From NCBI RefSeq assembly GCF_004362715.1, contig NZ_SNYC01000005.1:249781-313780 (forward strand): a DNA stretch of 64,000 bases, given 5' to 3'. Origin of the DNA: Pedobacter metabolipauper (GTDB lineage Bacteria > Bacteroidota > Bacteroidia > Sphingobacteriales > Sphingobacteriaceae). The notes beneath the pieces were generated by a model that did no database searches, was not told the origin of the DNA, and saw only the letters and a list, made by a program, of their open reading frames with translations. Below, piece by piece: positions 35,922-45,211 of this stretch (the stretch's first letter is position 1; each line of letters opens with the position of its first letter). The translations under genes and the position numbers were made by a program.

Positions 35922-38297
35922 TTAAAATTTTACGTTGTAAGTGACACTAGGGACAATACCAAAAATGGATACTCTTCTTGTCTCACTTGTTCCCGTATCT
36001 TCATTCTGTCTAAAAGAGTACGATGCTGCATTGTTTCTGTTATAAAGATTGTAGATACTGAAATTCCATTCACCCTGCCATCCTTTTTTCTTATCGGGTT
36101 TAGGCGTATAAGCTGCAGATACATCTATACGGTGGTATGCGGCTAAAGAATTTTCATTTCTTACTCCGTAACTCGCAACATTAACGCCCTGATATTGGTA
36201 TTTTCCGTTAGGAAATGTTGCTGCTTTACCGCTCTGGAAGGTCAAAATAGCCCCAAATGACCATTTCGGACTTATAGCATAAGCGCCAGTAACAGATAAA
36301 TTATGTAATTTGTCATAATTTGCCCTGTACCAATCTCCGTTATTTATACCCGGTTCATCTGCATTTCTGCCCGGTGTCCTTTGTTGTGCTTTAGAAAGCG
36401 TATAGGAAACCCAGCCTGTCAGCTTTCCTGTATTTTTTTTGAGCATCATTTCCAGACCATACGCTCTTCCTTCTCCATTTAAAAGCACGCTTTCTACAGC
36501 ATCGATTCCAAGTAAATCTGCGCCGTCAATATAATCTGCTTTATTCTTTACTTTCTTGTAGAATGTTTCAGCTTCCAAAGAATACTTATCGTCTTTAAAA
36601 TTGTGAAAGTAGCCCAGTGCTACCTGATCTAAAATTTCTGGCTTAAGGTATTGGTCAGAAGGTGCCCATATATCAAGTGGGCTTGCAGAAGCAGTATTTG
36701 AAATGAGATGAACATATTGGCTCATTCTATTATAACTAGCCTTAATGGATTGGTCATTGTTTAGCGAATAAGCTATGGCAAGTCTTGGTTCCAGGTTGTC
36801 AAAACTTGCTATCTTTTTATTTTTCAAATAGTTTATTGTTCCTGTTGGCTTGGTCTCTTCATAAATATGAAGTTCCTTATTGTAGACAACTGGTTGATTA
36901 TTAGCATAGGTGTACACTTCCTGCGCGCCTAATCTTTGAAAATTACTGTAGCGAAGTCCATAATTCAGTGATAATTTATCAGAAAAGTTTTGGTCAGCAC
37001 CAATATAGGCGGCATTTTCAAAAGCATATTTTCTAGCCAACTGGTCCGGATTTACGCCTGAACTTTCTCCAAAAGGCCTGATTGTTCCGGGATTAAAGTC
37101 GTAGTAAATTGAATTTATACCATAATTTAAAGTTAGGTTATTTGAAACATAATGTTTAAAATCATATTTAAAATTGTAATTTTTAACCTCTGCTTTCCAG
37201 TCAAGACCAGCGGATTTTACTTTGATCTGGTAGTCATAATCACTATAGATGGAAGATACATTAGAGAAAATCTTGTCTGAGAATACATGGTTCCACCTGA
37301 GGTTAAAAAGTTTGTTACCGTAGGTGTTTATAAAACTGTTATTAAAATTCAGGTTGTCGTTACCAAAGTATCCCGATACAAAAACATTGTTTTTATCATT
37401 GAATTTGTAATTGAACTTGGTGTTCAAATCATAGAAATAGGCTGAATTTGGTTCATTTGCCATCTTCAAAAAAAGATGTGCGTATGATCCTCTTCCCGCA
37501 ACCACGAAAGAGCTTTTGTCTTTAACAATTGGCCCTTCAACAAGTAACCGGCTGGAGACTAACCCGATGCCCCCATTAACATGAAACTCCTTGTTGTTTC
37601 CTTCTTTTTGATAAATGTCCAGTACTGATGATATACGTCCTCCGAAATTAGCGGGAATACCTCCTTTGTACAGTTTTAGATCTTTGATCACATCTGAATT
37701 AAAAACAGAAAAGAATCCGAATAAATGCGAGGTGTTATAAACAACGGCTTCATCAAGCAACACGAGATTTCCATCAACGGAACCTCCCCTGACATTAAAT
37801 CCCGATGCACCTTCCTGAGCATTGGTAACCCCGGGAAGCTGTAAGATAGATTTTAAGACATCCACTTCCCCCAGAATGGCCGGCATCTTTTTTATTGTGG
37901 CAATGGACAGTTTATTAGTACTCATTTCAGGTTTTCGGATGTTTGCTTTTGTTGTATTGGTTTTAATTACAACTTCACCCAATGTTTTACTGTTTTCTAT
38001 CATCACAAAGTTCCTTTTTGTATTTTCGCTCAGCGTGATAGTTTCTTCTATATTATCAAAACCTACGTGACTTATGATAATGGTGTAAGTTCCTTTAGGC
38101 ACTGTGGTGGTATAAAATCCATAAGAATTGGTAGTAATGCTTACTTTCGCTTCTGGAATATAAATAGTCACCCCAATCAATGTTTCGGTATTGGATTTAT
38201 TAGATATTGCGCCGCTAAGGGTAACTTTTTCCTGCGAATATGCATGGCCTGCAAAAGCAAAAAAGAGTACTAGCAAGGATAGGATTCTACTTTTCAT
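35922..38297 (-). CDS. TonB-dependent receptor with carboxypeptidase-like domain
   Basis: 791-residue outer-membrane receptor. Signal peptide to about residue 21 (A-Y-S-Q), carboxypeptidase-regulatory-like domain (24-105, G-V-T-I-Y-I-P, T-Y-T-I-I-I-S-H-V-G-F), plug (about 125-240, L-P-G-V-T-N-A-Q-E-G-A-S-G-F-N-V-R-G-G) and a barrel ending S-V-T-Y-N-V-K-F. It lacks STN, so the ECF route is not expected. It is divergent from a LytS/LytTR pair across a 393-base AT-rich gap, which suggests two-component control. Confidence 0.92.
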   Translation of the reverse strand: MKSRILSLLVLFFAFAGHAYSQEKVTLSGAISNKSNTETLIGVTIYIPEAKVSITTNSYGFYTTTVPKGTYTIIISHVGFDNIEETITLSENTKRNFVMIENSKTLGEVVIKTNTTKANIRKPEMSTNKLSIATIKKMPAILGEVDVLKSILQLPGVTNAQEGASGFNVRGGSVDGNLVLLDEAVVYNTSHLFGFFSVFNSDVIKDLKLYKGGIPANFGGRISSVLDIYQKEGNNKEFHVNGGIGLVSSRLLVEGPIVKDKSSFVVAGRGSYAHLFLKMANEPNSAYFYDLNTKFNYKFNDKNNVFVSGYFGNDNLNFNNSFINTYGNKLFNLRWNHVFSDKIFSNVSSIYSDYDYQIKVKSAGLDWKAEVKNYNFKYDFKHYVSNNLTLNYGINSIYYDFNPGTIRPFGESSGVNPDQLARKYAFENAAYIGADQNFSDKLSLNYGLRYSNFQRLGAQEVYTYANNQPVVYNKELHIYEETKPTGTINYLKNKKIASFDNLEPRLAIAYSLNNDQSIKASYNRMSQYVHLISNTASASPLDIWAPSDQYLKPEILDQVALGYFHNFKDDKYSLEAETFYKKVKNKADYIDGADLLGIDAVESVLLNGEGRAYGLEMMLKKNTGKLTGWVSYTLSKAQQRTPGRNADEPGINNGDWYRANYDKLHNLSVTGAYAISPKWSFGAILTFQSGKAATFPNGKYQYQGVNVASYGVRNENSLAAYHRIDVSAAYTPKPDKKKGWQGEWNFSIYNLYNRNNAASYSFRQNEDTGTSETRRVSIFGIVPSVTYNVKF

Positions 38298-38690
38298 TTA
38301 TTAATGTTTTGAGTTAAATGTTACAATTATTGGCTAAAGTATATTTTTGCTGAACCCGCATATTTTATATATACAAAATGCTTTACTTAATATATTAAAG
38401 CAGCTTTTGCATATAGTAAAATAAGTGCACACTAAGATTTCAGCGAAAGAAGTCGGATTTTAAAACAAAAAGTTCCTAATTGAAATCACAGATGGCCAAA
38501 CCGTTTTTTCATGAATTGAAATATCTTTTTTCTAACTTATATGATATTATTTAATTCTTAGAAAAGGTTTACCATTTCTAAATCAATTTTGGTATATAAT
38601 TTCTGTGCTTTTGTATATTATATGTATACATACTTTATATATATACATACTTTGCAGGTTGCTACATTTGCTCGAATCTAAAATAGGCTT
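38298..38690. promoter_or_regulatory. Divergent control region with direct repeats
   Basis: Very AT-rich gap between the receptor (minus) and the histidine kinase (plus). Two exact copies of TATACATACTTT lie at 38625-38636 and 38642-38653, 17 bases apart, 38 bases before the kinase ATG, and TATATATAC-type words recur on the receptor side near 38370. LytTR regulators bind direct repeats, usually about two helical turns apart, so 17 is short of the usual spacing. No RNA gene is seen. Confidence 0.4.
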
Positions 38691-39737
38691 ATGAATAAAA
38701 CTTTACACAGAAAAACTATGGATGCCAATTGGATGCTTGAGTTGATCATTTCAGAAAAATACCGGTTTCAACGTCATTTGTTACTTATCGCATTTTGTAT
38801 TGTTGTCTTGTATTACAGTCCGCCGGACTATGTAGAACCTTTTGAAACCTATAATCGAATCGTTATTTTTTTTCAAATAATTTTATTGGCCTACAGTAAT
38901 ATGTATTTTTTTGTGCCTAAATTTTTGTTTAGAAAACAATATCTAAGTTATGGTCTTTTTGTGCTTTCAAGCATGATTCTTTCGTTCTACATTCATGAAT
39001 TTTTTGCTTGTTATTTTAAGCCTGATTCACTGCCTTACCAGGATGACAGTATTAACTTTTTCACTTTTTCCTTTATGATCATGATGCTGATTATTGCATC
39101 GGCAGCAGTTAAATTGTTCCAGCAATGGATATCTGATGCTCAACTGATTTATGATCTGGAACTGGCAAAAACTAATGCTGAACTTGAACAGCTCAAGAAT
39201 CAGATCAATCCGCATTTCCTTTTTAATATGCTCAACAATGCTAATGTTTTAATTGACGATGATCCTAAAAAAGCTTCGCAGGTTTTGATGAAACTAAGTG
39301 ATCTACTTCGTTATCAGCTTTATGATAGTTCGAGAGATAAAGTTTTATTAACTTCAGAAATCCATTTTTTAGAGGATTTTTTAAACCTCGAAAAAGTTAG
39401 GCGGGATAATTTCAATTTTATAATATCCAAAGAAGGTGAATTGAGTGGCATTCAGGTTCCTCCCTTATTATTTATCTCATTTGTCGAAAATGCTGTAAAA
39501 CACAATAATGACTCAGCGAAATTATCTTATGTAAATTTGTTTTTCGATGTTCGCCATACTGAGCTTTTCTTCAAATGCATAAACTCAAAACCCGCTGTAA
39601 GAGCGGTTAGCAAATCCGGGGGATTAGGTCTGTCCAATATTAAAAGAAGATTAGAACTCCTGTTTCCTTCTTCACATGATTTGAAAATAGAAGACAATTC
39701 GGAAACGTACTGCGTTACCTTAACTTTAAAATTATAA
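38691..39737 (+). CDS. LytS/YpdA-type sensor histidine kinase
   Basis: 348-residue membrane sensor with four predicted helices in the first 155 residues (L-L-L-I-A-F-C-I-V-V-L, I-V-I-F-F-Q-I-I-L-L, L-F-V-L-S-S-M-I-L-S, F-M-I-M-M-L-I-I-A-S). A His_kinase (PF06580) core follows: I-N-P-H-F-L-F-N around residue 180 with the phospho-acceptor His, F-V-E-N-A-V-K-H (N box) and G-G-L-G-L-S-N-I (G box). No separate extracytoplasmic sensor domain. It is 2 bases from its response regulator. Confidence 0.9.
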   Translation: MNKTLHRKTMDANWMLELIISEKYRFQRHLLLIAFCIVVLYYSPPDYVEPFETYNRIVIFFQIILLAYSNMYFFVPKFLFRKQYLSYGLFVLSSMILSFYIHEFFACYFKPDSLPYQDDSINFFTFSFMIMMLIIASAAVKLFQQWISDAQLIYDLELAKTNAELEQLKNQINPHFLFNMLNNANVLIDDDPKKASQVLMKLSDLLRYQLYDSSRDKVLLTSEIHFLEDFLNLEKVRRDNFNFIISKEGELSGIQVPPLLFISFVENAVKHNNDSAKLSYVNLFFDVRHTELFFKCINSKPAVRAVSKSGGLGLSNIKRRLELLFPSSHDLKIEDNSETYCVTLTLKL

Positions 39738-39739
39738 AA

Positions 39740-40462
39740 ATGAATTGTATAATAGTAGATGATGAGCCTTTAGCAAGAAAAGCAATCCAAAAACTCGTTA
39801 ATGAGACAGAAAATCTAGAATCTATAGCTTCATTTAATGGAGCAGATGCTACTAGAGAATTTCTGGCAAACAATGCTGTTGATTTAGTATTTCTTGATAT
39901 TCAAATGCCAGGAGTGAATGGAATTGAATTTGCCAGAACTATCCCTAAAAAAACTTTAGTGGTGTTTACTACCGCTTTTCATGAATTTGCTTCTGAGAGT
40001 TATGAAGTCGACGCTATTGACTATTTGATCAAACCTGTAAAATTAGAACGCTTTCAAAAATCTGTTGAAAAAGCGCAAACGTATTGTAAATTATTCCATA
40101 CTCATGACACAAACAGCAATATAGAAAACATAACCGATGATTATATTTTTGTAAGAGCAGACCGCAGGATGTTCAAAGTGCATTTTAGTGATATACTTTT
40201 TATTGAAGGGTTAAAAGATTATGTTATCATTTACATAGAAAATCAAAAAGTGGTTACTCTAATGAATATTAAAACTATTCATGATTTGCTACCGAAAAGT
40301 TTATTTGTCAGAGTCAGCAAATCGTACATCATAAATGTAAACAAAATAGATTCTGTAGATAACAATACTGTGTATATAGGAAAAAATGAAATACCCATTG
40401 GCAATATTTACAGGGATTTCTTTTTTAATGAATTTGTAACCAAAAAGATTTTGAATAAGTAA
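39740..40462 (+). CDS. LytTR-family response regulator
   Basis: 240 residues. The receiver domain (1-120) has D7-D8, the phospho-acceptor D53 (V-F-L-D-I-Q-M-P-G) and K104-P. The LytTR DNA-binding domain follows (about 135-238, F-V-R-A-D-R-R-M-F-K-V, I-L-F-I-E-G-L-K-D-Y-V, F-V-R-V-S-K-S-Y-I-I-N). It probably controls the divergent receptor/DUF4249 operon and its own gene. Confidence 0.92.
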   Translation: MNCIIVDDEPLARKAIQKLVNETENLESIASFNGADATREFLANNAVDLVFLDIQMPGVNGIEFARTIPKKTLVVFTTAFHEFASESYEVDAIDYLIKPVKLERFQKSVEKAQTYCKLFHTHDTNSNIENITDDYIFVRADRRMFKVHFSDILFIEGLKDYVIIYIENQKVVTLMNIKTIHDLLPKSLFVRVSKSYIINVNKIDSVDNNTVYIGKNEIPIGNIYRDFFFNEFVTKKILNK

Positions 40463-40978
40463 TAAGAAGGGTTCTTCCGCATTTGTCAGAATAAAATATA
40501 AATATTTAATTTTTATAAGGCATTGAAATAATGTCTTTTACCTGGAAAGCTTGTACATTAACTATAGCCATAAGTCTTCTAATCTCTTCTATCCTATCTA
40601 CCATGAACTGTAATATAAGCTTTCATCCTGAAATCTTTTTTATGACTGAGCAAAAATTCAATCCAAAATTGAACTAGAAAAAGGTTAAAATCCTCTCACT
40701 CAGTCAAACGTAGCAAAAGCAAATAATTTATATAAAATCGTCTCTATATAAAAGACGATTATGAATAATCAACCTCGAAGCATATAACAATATTTATATT
40801 GATGTAGAGGAAGTTAATCTTTACGCTTTGGCTTTGGCTTCGTCATTACAGTATTTGATATAAACTTGAATTCGGTAAATATATATAGCTTTTACCTGCC
40901 ATTGTAACTGTTGTTTTGATCACGATTTTGCTGCTATTGAAGATATTAAGTAGTAAAATTATTTTTGTAAATTTGATT
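40463..40978. other. Gene-free AT-rich stretch
   Basis: 516 bases between the response regulator and the AraC-type gene. The only structure seen is an 8-bp stem (40736-40743 with 40753-40760), which could end the regulator transcript although no T run follows, and a short palindrome TTCAAT-N5-ATTGAA at 40657-40673. It is also the border where AT content drops back to the level of the rest of the window. Confidence 0.5.
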
Positions 40979-41839
40979 ATGCAGAACACAGCATCCTTCC
41001 TTTACAAACTCAGGCAAAATGACAAGCTACCGATCAGGATCGTATCGCCGGAGTTCGGTCACCTATCTACGGAAGAGGCAGCCGGCTACGCTATTCCGAA
41101 ATACACACCATATTATCTTTTCTTATTTATGCTGGATGGCCGCAGCTGGCACGATATAGATTTGCAACAGTATGAAGCGGACAACTACGATCTGATCTTT
41201 GTCATGCCACACCAGATCCATAGTCAGCCAGTAATGGGGCAATGTGCTAATTTTGTGAAACTTGGCTTTGATGAAAGCTGTTTGTCCCTGCTACCGAAAC
41301 AATATCCTTTTTTGATAGATCCGCTAAATCATCCGAAAATGAGTTTTGAGCCATCAGCAGCGCTACGGGTGAAAGCCATCTTCGCCATCCTGCTTGATCT
41401 TTTAAAGCACTGGCATACCGAACCTGAACTGATCCTGGCACATCTTAACAGTTTACTTACCGAGATCAATACGGCTTATTTCAAAGCGGAGCATAATCCT
41501 GCAGAAGGTAATCTTTCAAAATTTGTAGCTTTTAAGGCTCTGGTAGAACATAGCCTGATGAACCACCTAAGCATAGACAGCATTGCCCAACAATTGGGTG
41601 TTAACACCAATGGGCTATATCAGATCGTCAAACGCTATTCCGGGCTTTCACCTAAAAAGTTCATCATCAACCGGCTGATCCTGGAGGCAAGGCGACGGAT
41701 TTACCATGCTGAAAGTTTATCAATCAAGGAACTGGCTTACGGCCTTGGTTTTAATGACCCGGATTACTTTTCCCGCCTTTTTAAAAAGGTCACCGGGCAA
41801 ACGATAGCCCAATTTTCTAAGGATTTGTCAGGTAATTAA
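40979..41839 (+). CDS. AraC-family transcriptional regulator
   Basis: 286 residues from the ATG at 40979; an upstream in-frame TTG at 40916 would add an unlikely hydrophobic leader. The N-terminal 170 residues are a ligand-sensing region of cupin type (P-Y-Y-L-F-L-F-M-L-D-G-R-S-W-H-D-I-D). The C-terminal AraC domain has two helix-turn-helix units (S-I-D-S-I-A-Q-Q-L-G-V, then S-I-K-E-L-A-Y-G-L-G-F-N-D-P-D-Y-F-S-R-L-F-K-K). It precedes an epimerase/dehydrogenase gene by 63 bases, its likely target. Confidence 0.9.
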   Translation: MQNTASFLYKLRQNDKLPIRIVSPEFGHLSTEEAAGYAIPKYTPYYLFLFMLDGRSWHDIDLQQYEADNYDLIFVMPHQIHSQPVMGQCANFVKLGFDESCLSLLPKQYPFLIDPLNHPKMSFEPSAALRVKAIFAILLDLLKHWHTEPELILAHLNSLLTEINTAYFKAEHNPAEGNLSKFVAFKALVEHSLMNHLSIDSIAQQLGVNTNGLYQIVKRYSGLSPKKFIINRLILEARRRIYHAESLSIKELAYGLGFNDPDYFSRLFKKVTGQTIAQFSKDLSGN

Positions 41840-41902
41840 TTTTATTTGTCCGGGTTGTTCCGAGTCACCTTTCCGAGCTTTGTTTTCAATAAATCTCAAA
41901 AA

Positions 41903-42733
41903 ATGAAAGAACTATTAGGAACAATCTTAGTAACTGGCGGGAATGGCCTGGTTGGCACACGCCTGTTACCACGACTTATTAATGCCGGTTTTGAATGTCG
42001 CGTACTAGTGCGCGGCAAAAAACAAGTTCCGGCCGGAGCGATCTCTGTAGAAGGCGATCTGTTCGAACCGGCATCACTGGCCGATGCAGTAAAAGGCGTT
42101 TCAGCGATTATTCATTTGGCAGCAGTATTCCGGTCGCCCGATACTGACCTGATCTGGAAGAGTAATCTGGAAGGTACCCGTAATCTTATTGCTGCAGCGA
42201 AAATACATGCGCCACAATCGCGTTTCATCTTTGCCAGTACGAGCCATGTTTACAACATCGATAACCCGTATCCAGGGCGTGAGGAGGATGAAGTTGCACC
42301 TCAACACGCCTACCCGGCCAGTAAGGTTGCTGCGGAAAATGAACTGCGGGAGAGCGAGCTTAACTGGTCGATATTGCGATTCCCTTTTGTATACGGTGAT
42401 GGAGACGGACATTTGGAAGCATTACCGCAGCATGTTATAGCTGCAAAGTTTCATCCAGCCATGAGAATGAGTACGATCCATCACCGCGACATCTACACCG
42501 CTGTCCAGATGGCGTTAGATGGCATAATGGACAACAGCACGGTAAATATAGCTGACGAAGCTCCAACAACACTGTACGAGTTGCTGAAGCTCGCAGGTAA
42601 TGCGATGGAGTCGTCGTCAGAGCCATTGATTAATCCATGGTATCTGCATTCCGATAGCTCGCTTGCAAGGAGTCTCGGCTTTCAGCCGGTGATCAGGACA
42701 GTTTACCAGGCGATACAAGAGGGTCTGCTTTGA
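41903..42733 (+). CDS. NAD-dependent epimerase/dehydratase family protein
   Basis: 276 residues from the ATG at 41903. Rossmann fold with T-G-G-N-G-L-V-G at the N-terminus, V-E-G-D-L-F-E-P, I-I-H-L-A-A-V, F-A-S-T-S-H-V-Y and the catalytic Y-x-x-x-K (Y-P-A-S-K). It is of the extended SDR type acting on nucleotide sugars or small alcohols/ketones; the substrate cannot be told. It is the second gene after the AraC regulator and is followed by a hairpin terminator. Confidence 0.87.
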   Translation: MKELLGTILVTGGNGLVGTRLLPRLINAGFECRVLVRGKKQVPAGAISVEGDLFEPASLADAVKGVSAIIHLAAVFRSPDTDLIWKSNLEGTRNLIAAAKIHAPQSRFIFASTSHVYNIDNPYPGREEDEVAPQHAYPASKVAAENELRESELNWSILRFPFVYGDGDGHLEALPQHVIAAKFHPAMRMSTIHHRDIYTAVQMALDGIMDNSTVNIADEAPTTLYELLKLAGNAMESSSEPLINPWYLHSDSSLARSLGFQPVIRTVYQAIQEGLL

Positions 42734-42741
42734 TGCAGACC
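42722..42741 (+). terminator. Terminator hairpin over the epimerase stop codon
   Basis: A 7-bp perfect stem GGTCTGC / GCAGACC encloses the stop codon and is followed by T-rich sequence. It separates this transcript from the convergent pirin gene. Confidence 0.55.
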
Positions 42742-42775
42742 TGTGTTTTGCTATTTTTGTGGCCGATCCAGCAGA

Positions 42776-43657
42776 TTATGCTTTAGCTCGTTGAGCTTCG
42801 TAATCTATATTGCCATACTCACCATTATAAAAATCCTTATATGCATTTGCTATCTCCAGCTTAGAGTTCATGACAAAAGGGCCTTCAGCGACAATGGGTT
42901 CCTGGTAAGAAGCTCCGCCAAACAACAATATATCGCATGGTTCCTGTCCTTCATTTTTCAATTCGATCTCTCCCGCCTTTCTGTCAAATTCTATGAAATT
43001 ACCTGCTTCAAAATTTTCATCATTTATCAAGGCCGGCAGTGCAGGCAAATAGGCGGCAACTTCAATTTCATCCACAAAACTAGTTGTGAAACTGGCACCC
43101 GGCTCCAGGTGGATGTGGTAAAGAAATTGTTCTGAATAATTCGGGATGGCAGAACTTAGATCTTCGAATGAGCCAACGATCACCTTGATCCATCCGCTTC
43201 CATCCGGCAAGGTTTTAACAGGAACTTCATTTCCTTCAATGGCTAAGTATGCCGGTTTTTCGGCTTTGATCTTTGATGGCAGATTGATCCAGAATTGAAA
43301 TGCGTGGGTGAGCCTGGAATCAGTTCTGGAATCATAATTTAACGTTTCATCGTGAATGATCCCGTTACCGGCATTCATCCATTGAACTCCCCCGGAATGG
43401 ACCATTGCATAGTTTCCGGCACTGTCGAAATGTTCATCTTCGCCATTCAGAATATAGCTTAACGTAGCTATTCCTCTATGCGGATGCGCGCCGGTTCCAC
43501 GTTTATTAACTGAGGTTTGGATCTTCGGAACAATATGGTCTAAAAAAACGAACGGTCCGACCGCATCCGCGTACCTATTGGCCAGGATTCGATATATTAC
43601 AAGGTCGCCAATATCTGCCCTTTGACCCTGGGTTGAAAAACTGCTTTTCTTCTTCAT
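42776..43657 (-). CDS. Pirin-family protein
   Basis: 293-residue bicupin. The N-terminal cupin has the pirin metal site: H-P-H-R-G-I-A-T-L, then G-E-D-E-H-F-D-S-A-G and W-M-N-A-G-N-G-I-I-H-D-E, giving His, His, His and Glu ligands. Bacterial pirins have been reported with quercetinase activity or as redox-sensitive modulators. It is convergent with the epimerase gene and stands alone, 66 bases after the fusion gene at 43724-45211, with which it might be co-transcribed. Confidence 0.9.
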   Translation of the reverse strand: MKKKSSFSTQGQRADIGDLVIYRILANRYADAVGPFVFLDHIVPKIQTSVNKRGTGAHPHRGIATLSYILNGEDEHFDSAGNYAMVHSGGVQWMNAGNGIIHDETLNYDSRTDSRLTHAFQFWINLPSKIKAEKPAYLAIEGNEVPVKTLPDGSGWIKVIVGSFEDLSSAIPNYSEQFLYHIHLEPGASFTTSFVDEIEVAAYLPALPALINDENFEAGNFIEFDRKAGEIELKNEGQEPCDILLFGGASYQEPIVAEGPFVMNSKLEIANAYKDFYNGEYGNIDYEAQRAKA

Positions 43658-43723
43658 GTTAAATTGATCGTGAAATGGTTTAAAGTTTTGTTATTGTAAT
43701 ATAAAGGGATCTTAATTATCCCA

Positions 43724-45211
43724 CTATTTTGAAGGATCATAAGGGTAGATCAGTTTGCCTGATGCATAGGCTTCCGGTGAGACGACGATTTGCACCTTGC
43801 TGTCCTTGAAGGTGTCGATGTCTCCGTTGGGTACGTGTTGAAACTGCACCTGAACCACCCTGGGTTCAACCCATTCACCACCTTCACCGAAGCTTATCGT
43901 TCCCATTACAGTCTCGAATGAATTGTTCCGGCAGTATTGAGAAAGTAAGGTATCATCAAGGCTTCCGGTCGCCTGTACAGCCTGCTCCAAAACCTGCATC
44001 TGGGCATAGGCTAATGGCACAACATAAAATCCCAATTCATCTACTTTTTCTTCTCGGGCACGTTTCTGGTATTTTTGAAGTACTTCTGTCACACCTGGAA
44101 AATTCATTTTGGGAACGGGCATCCAGTACTCATAATTAACGAAGCCGTTTAAAAGCGGACCGAGCTCGGTTTTAACTGCAGCACTTTGTGGCCCGATCAT
44201 GGCACCGCCAACCATTTTTGGCCGGTAGTCACTGTTATGTATCGCGCGGATCAGGCCTTTTGAATCTTCCAGATAAGAGCAAAGGAACAGGATATCGGCA
44301 TTTATTTCTTTGAGCTGATTGATGATCGGCTCAAAATCGGTTGTTGCCAGCGAATAGGTTTGCTCATGTATTATGCGCATACCGTACTTTGCCGCGTTTT
44401 CCCTTGCACCTATTACCGGATTACGTGAAAACTCCGCATCAAGTGTAAGTACTGCGACCGTTAACGGTTTCGGATGCTGCGTGGCCGCCAACTCAAAAAA
44501 CCCTTCCGTAAGCGCAGCATTCGGACTTGGCCCGGTAGGGATCATTGCGAAATAGTTCTGATATTTCAGGCTTCCATTTACACCTAACCCCATCAGACCG
44601 ATCAAAATGCGGTTCCGTTCTATAACAAGGGGTAAGGAAGCTTTGAGGGTGTTGGTACCGTAGCCGCCTATTAAGAGGTCTACTTTTTCTTCATCCAAAA
44701 GCCGTTTGTATATTCCATATACCTGGGATGCATCGCCACAATCATCGATACAAATGAGTTGAACCTTTCGTCCTAATAATCCACCTTTACTATTGATGTC
44801 CTCTTCCCAAAGCTGATGGGCAAGCCTGGCCGACTTTGTATTCTCTGCCACCGGCCCGGAAAGCGACAAACTGTAACCGATGCGGATAGGAGTTTGTTGT
44901 ATAGGGCGTATGGTTCCCTTCATGGTATAAAAGCTGCCGTCCGGCAATGTCGCGTTACTATAAAGAATCCCATTTTCATGGTCTTCAATATGTGTTACGG
45001 TCGCACCTGTGGCCTCCTTCCATGCGACCACGTAGACTTGCGGTCGTACCTCGGTGACCGCGATCTGCACTTTCTCCGAATGACCTATTTCTGCTGGTCC
45101 GCCGCCTTCCAAGATCGTGAAGATCAGTGAATCATCCGACTCGAAAAAAAGTTCAGATTTGAATGCTCCGAGGTCTGCCAGAAATCTGCCACCTGTTAAA
45201 TTATTTTTCAT
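43724..45211 (-). CDS. Fusion of a MoaF-like calycin domain with an ABC-type substrate-binding domain
   Basis: 495 residues. Residues 1-105 look like a MoaF/lipocalin-type barrel (L-F-F-E-S-D-D-S-L-I-F, V-Y-V-V-A-W-K-E, A-T-V-T-H-I-E-D, G-S-F-Y-T-M-K-G). Residues about 110-490 are a type I periplasmic-binding fold of the amide/urea receptor group (I-R-I-G-Y-S-L-S-L-S-G-P, A-H-Q-L-W-E-E-D-I-N, L-I-G-G-Y-G-T-N). No signal peptide, lipobox or permease gene is present, so the binding domain seems cytoplasmic, as in AmiC. It may sense a small amide or carboxylate. It overlaps the SnoaL-like gene by 11 bases. Confidence 0.8.
   Translation of the reverse strand: MKNNLTGGRFLADLGAFKSELFFESDDSLIFTILEGGGPAEIGHSEKVQIAVTEVRPQVYVVAWKEATGATVTHIEDHENGILYSNATLPDGSFYTMKGTIRPIQQTPIRIGYSLSLSGPVAENTKSARLAHQLWEEDINSKGGLLGRKVQLICIDDCGDASQVYGIYKRLLDEEKVDLLIGGYGTNTLKASLPLVIERNRILIGLMGLGVNGSLKYQNYFAMIPTGPSPNAALTEGFFELAATQHPKPLTVAVLTLDAEFSRNPVIGARENAAKYGMRIIHEQTYSLATTDFEPIINQLKEINADILFLCSYLEDSKGLIRAIHNSDYRPKMVGGAMIGPQSAAVKTELGPLLNGFVNYEYWMPVPKMNFPGVTEVLQKYQKRAREEKVDELGFYVVPLAYAQMQVLEQAVQATGSLDDTLLSQYCRNNSFETVMGTISFGEGGEWVEPRVVQVQFQHVPNGDIDTFKDSKVQIVVSPEAYASGKLIYPYDPSK

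Noticed and set aside
40463..40978. Possible small RNA or peptide gene in the long AT-rich gap
   Set aside because: Only a short 8-bp hairpin and one small palindrome; no promoter-terminator pair and no convincing ORF.
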